This document shows, one piece after another, positions 52,108-59,920 of a stretch of DNA of 64,000 nucleotides. The notes below the pieces were generated by a model that saw nothing but the letters and a program-made list of their open reading frames with translations, had not been told where the DNA came from and did not search any database. The stretch covers positions 102,257-166,256 of the forward strand of contig NZ_FNAJ01000017.1 of NCBI RefSeq assembly GCF_900101905.1, in the 5' to 3' direction. The position numbers and the translations under genes are program-made. Within the stretch, counting starts at the first letter, position 1, and each line of letters begins with the position of its first letter. Source of the stretch: Myxococcus virescens. Its GTDB lineage: Bacteria; Myxococcota; Myxococcia; Myxococcales; Myxococcaceae.

Positions 52108-53307
52108 TCAGCGACCGCGGGTCCGTTCGGCCTCCTGCGCCTTGGCACGGGCACGGAATTCCCGGGCAAAAGTGGCGAACCGGTCCTCTGCCACCGCGCG
52201 CCGGACTTCTGCCATCAGTCCCAGGAAGTAGTGGAGGTTGTGAATCGTGTTGAGCCGCATGGCCAACAGTTCCTGGGCGGCGAAGAGGTGCCGGAGATAG
52301 GCCCTGCTGAAATTGCGGCAGGTGTAGCAGGAGCACGCCGGATCCACCGGCCGGTTGTCCCTGGCGTAGGCCGCGTTCCGGATGACGACCTTGCCCTCCG
52401 AGGTGAAGAGCAGGCCGTTGCGCGCGCACCGGGTGGGCAGGACACAGTCGAACATGTCCACCCCGTGCTCCACGCAGGTGACCAGGTCCACGGGCGTGCC
52501 CACGCCCATCAGGTAGCGCGGCTTGTCGCGGGGCAGCAGGGGCGCGGAGTAGGCCACGCCGTCATGCATGGCCTCCGGAGCCTCGCCCACGGAGTAGCCG
52601 CCCAGCGCGTAGCCGGGCAGGTCCACCGCGCACACCTCCTCAGCGTGGCGCTTGCGCAAATCCTCGTGCAGGCCGCCCTGGACGATGCCGAAGAGCGACG
52701 AGCGCTCCCGGCTCCAGGCCTTCACGCACCGGTGCAGCCAGCGGGTGGTGCGGGCCAGCGACGCCTCCAGGTAGGCCCTGTTCTCGGTGGAGGGCGGGCA
52801 CTCGTCGAAGGCCATGATGACGTCGGCGCCCAGCGTCTCCTGGATGTCGATGGAGCGCTCGGGCGTGAGGAAGTGGCGCGCGCCGTCCAGGTGCGACTGG
52901 AAGGCGGCGCCCTCCTCGGTGATTTTGCGCTTCTCGGACAGGCTGAACACCTGGAACCCGCCGCTGTCGGTGAGCATGGGCCGGTTCCACGACACGAAGC
53001 GGTGCAGGCCGCCCATCTCCCCCACCAGCGCTTCGCCGGGGCGCAGCATCAGGTGGTAGGTGTTGCCGAGGATGATCTGCGCGTCCAGCGTGAGCAGGTC
53101 GTCCGGCCCCACGCCCTTGACGCTGCCCACGGTGCCCACGGGCATGAAGATGGGTGTCTCCACGGGGCCATGCGGCGTGTGCAGACGTCCCCGGCGGGCC
53201 TTCGTTCCCGACGCGTCCTCGTGAAGGAGCTCGAAGCGGACCATCCCCGGCTCCACGCGGGTGTCGCCCTTGCCACCTGACTGCTTCGCTTCCTGCTGCT
53301 CGCCCAT
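52108..53307 (-). CDS. tgt: queuine tRNA-ribosyltransferase
   Basis: A 399-residue TIM-barrel enzyme that exchanges the guanine at the wobble position of His, Asp, Asn and Tyr tRNAs for a queuosine precursor. It has DSGGFQVFSL with the active-site aspartate, the zinc site CSCYTCRNFSRAYLRH, and GGYSVGEAPEAMHD. I chose the ATG at 53307, which has GGAG eight bases upstream; a GTG three codons earlier overlaps the queA stop, and the methionine at 53244 would begin exactly where E. coli Tgt does. It follows queA, its pathway partner. Confidence 0.95.
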   Translation of the reverse strand: MGEQQEAKQSGGKGDTRVEPGMVRFELLHEDASGTKARRGRLHTPHGPVETPIFMPVGTVGSVKGVGPDDLLTLDAQIILGNTYHLMLRPGEALVGEMGGLHRFVSWNRPMLTDSGGFQVFSLSEKRKITEEGAAFQSHLDGARHFLTPERSIDIQETLGADVIMAFDECPPSTENRAYLEASLARTTRWLHRCVKAWSRERSSLFGIVQGGLHEDLRKRHAEEVCAVDLPGYALGGYSVGEAPEAMHDGVAYSAPLLPRDKPRYLMGVGTPVDLVTCVEHGVDMFDCVLPTRCARNGLLFTSEGKVVIRNAAYARDNRPVDPACSCYTCRNFSRAYLRHLFAAQELLAMRLNTIHNLHYFLGLMAEVRRAVAEDRFATFAREFRARAKAQEAERTRGR

Positions 53308-53312
53308 GGCGT

Positions 53313-54401
<1,089 letters not shown>

Positions 54402-54462
54402 GGGGGTGGCGCTTGTAGCAGCCCCCACGCCGTCGCGGAAAGCGCGCCGGACGCGAGAGGCG

Positions 54463-55566
54463 TCAGTAGAGCTGCTGCAGCTCGGCCCCGGGGTAGTAGT
54501 GGGAGAGGATCTCCCGGTACTCCCGGCCTTTGTCGGCGAGCGCCTTGGCGCCCCACTGACACAGGCCCGCCCCGTGGCCATAGCCGCGACCGGTGAACAC
54601 GTAACCGCGCTCGGTGCGTTCCACCTCGAAGTCCAGGCTCTTGAGCCGGGTGTAGCCAAGCTTGCGGCGCAGCTCCACGCCGTCCATGGAGGCGCCGTCC
54701 GCCAGGGTGACGCGCGTCACCCGGCGCGTCCTCGTGCGGGCCGCCACCTTGAGCCCCTGGGCCGGGTGGCGGAGCGCCGCCTTGATGTCCGCGTCGGAGA
54801 GCGTCGCCGTCCAGCGGCTGGCGGGAAGCCTTCCGCAGGGGCAATCGACGGGCTGGAGGTACGGCAGGTCGCGCTGCAAGGCATCGAGCCCCGACTCCGT
54901 CCGGCCGCCACAGGAGGCATGGAAGTACGCCTCGATGGGCGCCAGCTCGTACGTGAGCACCTGTCCCCGCGTGGCCTCGACGGCGGCCTTGGTGCGAGGG
55001 TCCTCGCGGTTGACGCCGCCATAGACTTGATGGAGCACGCTGCTGCCCAGGTGGAACGCGTTGCTGTAGGCATCCAGCTTCTTCTGGAGCGCATACGTCC
55101 GGGCGGCCACCGCCTGGGCCTTGAGGGCCTCCGGGGGGAACGACACGGGCATCTCGCTGCCCAGCACGGCGGCGAGGTAGTCCTCCAAGGGAATGACGTT
55201 GATGAGCTGCAGCCCACTGCGGTGCAGGCGCACCACCACATCGCCGCGGACCTGCGCCGCGCCCGCCTTGAGCGGCTCTGTGCCAGGCGCGGCCGAGGCC
55301 TCCGACATGCCAGCGCGGAAGCGGACGGAGTCGCCCTCCACGGGCGTGCCATTGACCTCGATGCGGCTCCCCTTGCGGCGGACGTTCGCCTGTCCCGAGG
55401 CGATGGGGGCGAACGTGGCCTCCTCGCTGTCGGGACCCGAGGCCAGCCCCCGGCCGCTGATGCGCACCTCGCTGCCCGCGTCCTCGATGGCGATGCGCAG
55501 GGTCTCCACGGCGAGCACGCCCGAAGGGACCAGCAGGAGCAGGATGAGTGCAACAGGTCGCAACAT
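54463..55566 (-). CDS. SpoIID/LytB-domain protein
   Basis: A 367-residue exported protein with a signal helix (ALILLLLVPSGVLA). A SpoIID domain covers about 120-360, with IPLEDYLAAVLGSEMP (E138 at the position of the catalytic glutamate of SpoIID), FPPEALKAQAVAARTYAL, FHASCGGRTE and GRGYGHGAGLCQWGAKAL. In Bacillus SpoIID is a peptidoglycan lytic transglycosylase acting in spore engulfment; in Gram-negatives related proteins trim glycan strands. Its ATG at 55566 is divergent from the next gene. A role in spore or cell-wall remodelling in a myxobacterium is an inference. Confidence 0.88.
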   Translation of the reverse strand: MLRPVALILLLLVPSGVLAVETLRIAIEDAGSEVRISGRGLASGPDSEEATFAPIASGQANVRRKGSRIEVNGTPVEGDSVRFRAGMSEASAAPGTEPLKAGAAQVRGDVVVRLHRSGLQLINVIPLEDYLAAVLGSEMPVSFPPEALKAQAVAARTYALQKKLDAYSNAFHLGSSVLHQVYGGVNREDPRTKAAVEATRGQVLTYELAPIEAYFHASCGGRTESGLDALQRDLPYLQPVDCPCGRLPASRWTATLSDADIKAALRHPAQGLKVAARTRTRRVTRVTLADGASMDGVELRRKLGYTRLKSLDFEVERTERGYVFTGRGYGHGAGLCQWGAKALADKGREYREILSHYYPGAELQQLY

Positions 55567-55617
55567 GACCCCGAAGTGTAGAGGCGTGGGTGCTCGCCTC
55601 AAGAAAACGTCCGGCGG

Positions 55618-56127
55618 ATGGGAGAGGATGCCTCACCCGTGACGTCACCTTCGCGCCCTGCCATCCCCACGACCTTCATCACCGCCCTGCGCGAGCTGGA
55701 GCCCCGTCCCTCCGCGATGCTCACCCTCCGGTTGGTGGAGGGCCGCTCGCGGGAAGCCTGCGCGACGCACTACGGCATCCCCGCCCAAGCCTTCTCCGTG
55801 CTGCTGCTGAGGGCCGCCATCGCCCTGGCCCTGCACCGGGACGCCCCCGCCCGCGAGCCCGTCAGTGAGGACGAGGAAGCCGCCTGGGCACGGATGCTCG
55901 CGGACGCGCTCGAGCGCCAGGACGCGAAGTTCCCCGCCGCGCTGGCTCCGGTGGTGGAGACATGCCGAGAGCTCCAGACGCTGGCGCCCCAGGTCGCCAC
56001 GGGCTTGGAAACGGCGGAGCGGGAGGCCCGCGCGTCGCCCCAGCGCCGCCGCGAGGAGTGGCTGCGGCGGCTCGCGGTGGCGGTGCTGCTGGCGATGACG
56101 GCCTGGCTGTACCTGTCGAAGCCCTGA
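55618..56127 (+). CDS. small tail-anchored protein with a possible helix-turn-helix
   Basis: A 169-residue protein. Residues 36-70 (VEGRSREACATHYGIPAQ and onward) resemble a sigma region-4-type helix-turn-helix. A charged helical region follows, and the last about 15 residues form a membrane helix (LAVAVLLAMTAWLYL) at the C-terminus, so it may be tail-anchored. The start could be the ATG at 55618 or a GTG at 55639. It is divergent from the SpoIID-type gene. The family is unknown to me; the DNA-binding suggestion is weak. Confidence 0.6.
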   Translation: MGEDASPVTSPSRPAIPTTFITALRELEPRPSAMLTLRLVEGRSREACATHYGIPAQAFSVLLLRAAIALALHRDAPAREPVSEDEEAAWARMLADALERQDAKFPAALAPVVETCRELQTLAPQVATGLETAEREARASPQRRREEWLRRLAVAVLLAMTAWLYLSKP

Positions 56128-56249
56128 GGCCCTTCGGCGCCCCGCCAACGTCCACCGGTGCACACCACGCCAGCCCAGCCCTGAGGGAACGACACCGCGG
56201 TCCGACGCCGCTGGACGCCAGGGTTCGCGGACACGTAAGGGACACGACC

Positions 56250-56573
56250 ATGCGCGCCCTTCCACGGATGTTGCTGGCCTGCGTGCTGCTCACGGCCTGT
56301 GCGAAGCAGGTGGACGCCCGCGTCGCGGGCAACGACGACGCGGCCATCGACTCGCTGTCCCTGCGGCTCGAGGAGCTTCGGACGCGCGACGCCCTGGGCG
56401 ACGCGACGTGCGCGGACCGGTGTTCGGTGGGAACGCAGACTTGCGAGCTGGCGGAGTCGCTGTGCGCGCTCGTGGAGCGCCATCCTGACCGGGACGACCT
56501 GCCGCCCCGCTGTGCCCAGGGACAGGAGCAATGCGCCACTGCCCGGAATGTCTGCGCGCGGTGCGAGCCCTGA
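56250..56573 (+). CDS. cysteine-rich small lipoprotein
   Basis: A 107-residue lipoprotein with lipobox LLTAC (lipid cysteine at residue 17). The mature region holds eight further cysteines in the spacing C-x3-C-x6-C-x6-C-x15-C-x6-C-x6-C-x2-C, likely four disulphides in two similar halves. It starts 122 bases after the previous gene. No family is recognised; the pattern suggests a compact disulphide-rich surface domain. Confidence 0.65.
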   Translation: MRALPRMLLACVLLTACAKQVDARVAGNDDAAIDSLSLRLEELRTRDALGDATCADRCSVGTQTCELAESLCALVERHPDRDDLPPRCAQGQEQCATARNVCARCEP

Positions 56574-56655
56574 GCGGCACGGCCCGGGTGCACAGAAGCA
56601 GGCTCCGTGTTTAGACTGCGACGGTTCCCGCTGTCCTGAACGAGGTCCTCCCGTC

Positions 56656-57156
56656 ATGTCTCCCCGCTCTGCCCTGCTCCTGGTCGCCTCGTGGCTCGTC
56701 TTTCCTGGGCAGGCCCTTGCCGCCGACAGCACGGAGCTGACTCCGGAGAAGGTGGCGAAAATCCGCCGCGACGAGGCCCAGGCCCTGGCCGAGGTCAACG
56801 CGGAGTACGGCAACCGCAAGTCGTCGGAGATGAGCACCGCGGAGCGCCGGGAGGCCATCGACAAGCAGAAGGCCGCCTCGGCGTCGGTGCTGGAGAAGCA
56901 CGGCGTGTCGGGCAAGGACTTCGCGCGTTACGAGGCGCGCATGTCGCCGGAGGACAACGCCCGCGCGAAGGCGGAGGACCAGCGGCTGGCGGAGGCCGCC
57001 AAGGCCGCGAAGCAGCCCGCGCCCGCGGCCGCCCCGGAAGAGGTCCACGTCCAGCAGGGCTTCAGCGACCAGGACCCGGTGGAGCTGGAGGCCATGGAGG
57101 GCGCGGAGCCATCCATCGACGTCGGCGTACCGAAGGACGCCGAACTGCCGCAGTAG
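56656..57156 (+). CDS. exported helical protein of unknown function
   Basis: A 166-residue protein with a signal peptide ending in GQALAADS. The mature part is charged, helical and rich in Glu/Lys/Ala (VAKIRRDEAQALAEVNAEYG), followed by a Pro/Ala-rich segment and an acidic end. The ATG at 56656 has GAGG upstream. It is probably a periplasmic helical protein. It is convergent with kamA-like genes and separate from the lipoprotein gene by 82 bases. Confidence 0.65.
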   Translation: MSPRSALLLVASWLVFPGQALAADSTELTPEKVAKIRRDEAQALAEVNAEYGNRKSSEMSTAERREAIDKQKAASASVLEKHGVSGKDFARYEARMSPEDNARAKAEDQRLAEAAKAAKQPAPAAAPEEVHVQQGFSDQDPVELEAMEGAEPSIDVGVPKDAELPQ

Positions 57157-57208
57157 GCCTCTTCTGAACGACCGACGCGCGATGGCGAACCCCCACCGCG
57201 CACGCGGC

Positions 57209-58453
57209 TCAGCCCTTGCGGTAGCCGTAGCGCGGGGCGCGCTCCTGCCACACGCCGTCATACGGGCAGGTGCAGTCCGTCTCCTCGGGTTCCGGATACG
57301 TGAAGCGCTCGCCCTTGTAGTTGCGGAACACCGTCTCCTGCGCGCCGTACTCGACGGCGTAATCGGGCTGGAGCGTCACCTTCCCACCGCCTCCCGGCAG
57401 GTCCACCGCGAGGTGCGGCACGGCGAGGCCAGTGGTGTAGCCCCGGAGCTGCTGGATGATTTCCAGCCCCTTGGCGATGGGCGTGCGCAGGTGCTCGCAG
57501 CCCTCGGCGACGTCCATCTGGTGCAGGTAGTACGGCCGCACGCGGCTGCGCAGCAGCAGGTGCGACAGCTCCTTGATGATGCGCGCGTCGGAGTTGAGCT
57601 GCCGCATCAGCACGGCCTGGTTCTCCACCGGCACGCCGTGGTCCACCAGCCGCTCACAGGCCTCGCGCGCCTCGGGCGTCACTTCCTTCGGATGATTGAA
57701 GTGCGTGACGACGAAGACGGGCGCGTAGCGCCGGAGCGTCTTCGCCAGGGCGTCGGTGACGCGCATGGGCAGACACACGGGGACCCGCGTGCCGATGCGA
57801 ATCATCTCGACGTGGGGAATCTCGCTGAGCGGCGCGAGCAACTCCTCCAGCCGAGAGTCACTGAGCATGAACGGGTCCCCGCCGGAGATGAGGACGTCGC
57901 GCACCTCGGGATGGCGCCGGACATAGTCCACGCCCCGGCGGAGCTGTTCCTTGGAGAGCTCCGCCACCCCGCCCTGCGTGATGCGCCGCCGCGTGCAGTG
58001 ACGGCAATAGACGGAGCACGTATCCAGCGCGAGGAAGAGCACCCGGTCCGGATACTTGTGGACGATGCACTCCTCCGGGCGCGTCTTGTCCTCACCCAGC
58101 GGATCCGCGAGCTCGCCCGGACGGACGCGCGCCTCGGCCCTCACCGGGATGGACTGCATGCGCACCGGGCAGAACGGATGCTCCGGGTCGATGAGGGACA
58201 GGTAGTACGGACTGATGCCGATGCGGAACAACGCGGACGTTTCCTGCACGCCCGCGCGCTCGTTGGAGGTCAGCGGCACGTACCGCTCCAACTGCTCCAG
58301 TCCTCGCACCGCATGCCGCTGCTGCCAACGCCAGTCCGCCCACTCCGCGTCCGTGGCGTTGGGAAACAGCCGTTTGCGCCCTTCGGCGCTGAGCGACGCG
58401 CGAGCGGCCGCCGGCTCCGGCGGGAGACCCGCCGGAAGCACTGAGGTATCCAT
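57209..58453 (-). CDS. KamA-family radical SAM aminomutase, canonical
   Basis: A 414-residue radical SAM/PLP enzyme. The cluster motif CSVYCRHC holds C146, C150 and C153; the PLP lysine K358 lies in PGGGGKV. Aspartates D314 (HQMDVAEG) and D351 (AVDLPGG) correspond to the residues that bind the side-chain amine in lysine 2,3-aminomutase, whereas glutamate 2,3-aminomutase has Lys and Asn there. The predicted reaction is L-lysine to beta-lysine. Its ATG overlaps the stop of a second KamA-like gene by one base (TAATG). The product's use, such as osmolyte, tRNA/EF-P modification or a natural product, is not shown by neighbours. Confidence 0.85.
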   Translation of the reverse strand: MDTSVLPAGLPPEPAAARASLSAEGRKRLFPNATDAEWADWRWQQRHAVRGLEQLERYVPLTSNERAGVQETSALFRIGISPYYLSLIDPEHPFCPVRMQSIPVRAEARVRPGELADPLGEDKTRPEECIVHKYPDRVLFLALDTCSVYCRHCTRRRITQGGVAELSKEQLRRGVDYVRRHPEVRDVLISGGDPFMLSDSRLEELLAPLSEIPHVEMIRIGTRVPVCLPMRVTDALAKTLRRYAPVFVVTHFNHPKEVTPEAREACERLVDHGVPVENQAVLMRQLNSDARIIKELSHLLLRSRVRPYYLHQMDVAEGCEHLRTPIAKGLEIIQQLRGYTTGLAVPHLAVDLPGGGGKVTLQPDYAVEYGAQETVFRNYKGERFTYPEPEETDCTCPYDGVWQERAPRYGYRKG

Positions 58454-59823
58454 TACGCCGCCTTCTGCTGCTCCCGCCACCAGGCCTGACCCGCCTCGGA
58501 CAGCTGGTCGATGGGGTCGAAGTATTCGTACTTCCGGCTGAGCGCGTCCGCATCGTTCATTTCGATGCCGGTCCGATAGTTCTTGGTCCAGTACGAGATG
58601 CCGCGCTCGCGGTCATACTCCGCCACCTGGTGCACCCAGCGCTTCCCGACGAAGGGCACGTCACAGACGATGCGCGGCGTGGCGAAGCCCGGCATGTAGC
58701 CCATGATGTCGTGCTGCAGCTGCTGCGCCTGAGCCACCGACAGCCGCCAATGCTCGCTGTTGGGGATCATGTCGCACATGTAGAAGTAGTACGGCAGGAT
58801 CTTCGCGTGGTCGAGCAGCGTGAAGCACAGGTCCAGCAGCGCCTGCGGGCTGTCATTCACACCGCGCAGCAGCACGCCCTGGTTGCGCACGTCACGGAAG
58901 CCCATGTCCAGCAGCTTGCGCACGGCCTTGCCCACCAGCGGGGTGAGCTGCTGCGCGTGATTGACGTGCGTGTGCAGCGCCAGGTCCACGCCGCGCTCGA
59001 CGGCCTTCTTCGCCAGCCGGTCCAGCCCCTGGAGGACGGAGTCCTGGAGGAAGTGCTGCGGGATGGCCATCAGCCCCTTGCTGGCCAGGCGGATGTCCCG
59101 GATGTTCGGGATGTCCATCAGCGAGCTGACGAACGGCTCGAGCTGCTGGATGGGCAGGTTCGCGATGTCGCCACCCGACACCACCACGTCGCGCACCGTC
59201 GGCGTGCGACGCAGATAGTCGAGCATCTGCGCGTAGCGGTCCTTGGGCCCGATGCCAAACTTGTGTTTGCTGACCTGCGGCACGTCATTGCCCACCAGGT
59301 CCATGCGCGTGCAGTGACCACAGTACTGCGGGCAGGTCGGCAGCATCTCCGCCAGAACCTTGGTGGGATACCGGTGCGTCAAGCCCTCCACCACCCACAT
59401 GTCCTGCTCGTGAAGGCTGTCACGGCTGGCCTTGGGATGGTTGGTCCACTCCGTGAGGCGGTCCGCGTAGGCCGGGAGCATGTAACGACGCACCGGGTCA
59501 CACCACAGGTCCTCAAGGTTCATGGTGTTGAGCATCTGCGGAGGCACGAGCAGCGACATGGTCGCCCGCTCGCGCTGGTCGCGCTCCATGCTCTCAGCCA
59601 GGTCATCCGGGAGCAGAGCCCCCAGCGTTGCCTTGAGTTCCTTGAGGTTCTTGACGGTGTGCTTGCGCTGCCAGACGGAGTTCTCCCAGTCGGCGGCGGA
59701 CACGTCCTTGAAGCCAGGAATCCGCCGCCAATCGGGCTCGATGAACTCCCGGCGGTGAGGATACGTAAAAGGCTGTTCAGCGGGGCCAGCCTCAGGCTTG
59801 GCCCGGATGGGCGTCGTTTGCAT
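58453..59823 (-). CDS. KamA-like radical SAM protein, divergent paralogue
   Basis: A 456-residue relative with the intact CPQYCGHC cluster motif (C164, C168, C171) and D351 and D388 at the amine-binding positions. The glycine-rich PLP loop GGGGK is changed to FVGKR (K394), and the post-cluster RRR becomes RMD. It therefore keeps radical SAM chemistry but may bind PLP or substrate differently. The N-terminus is about 40 residues longer than its neighbour. It is the first gene of the pair and is translationally coupled to the canonical copy. The two may work in series or as a heteromer. Confidence 0.78.
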   Translation of the reverse strand: MQTTPIRAKPEAGPAEQPFTYPHRREFIEPDWRRIPGFKDVSAADWENSVWQRKHTVKNLKELKATLGALLPDDLAESMERDQRERATMSLLVPPQMLNTMNLEDLWCDPVRRYMLPAYADRLTEWTNHPKASRDSLHEQDMWVVEGLTHRYPTKVLAEMLPTCPQYCGHCTRMDLVGNDVPQVSKHKFGIGPKDRYAQMLDYLRRTPTVRDVVVSGGDIANLPIQQLEPFVSSLMDIPNIRDIRLASKGLMAIPQHFLQDSVLQGLDRLAKKAVERGVDLALHTHVNHAQQLTPLVGKAVRKLLDMGFRDVRNQGVLLRGVNDSPQALLDLCFTLLDHAKILPYYFYMCDMIPNSEHWRLSVAQAQQLQHDIMGYMPGFATPRIVCDVPFVGKRWVHQVAEYDRERGISYWTKNYRTGIEMNDADALSRKYEYFDPIDQLSEAGQAWWREQQKAA

Positions 59824-59920
59824 GGCGCATCACCTCTAAATTGCTCGCGGGCGAGGCGTCATAACGCGCCCATGCCCCACTTCGGTCAACAATCGAAGGG
59901 GGCATCGGATGCCCGCCTTC

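Noticed and set aside
52141..52156. TGGCACGGGCACGG inside tgt as a sigma-54 site
   Set aside because: It lies inside a coding gene and does not lead to a new start; the match is probably coincidental.
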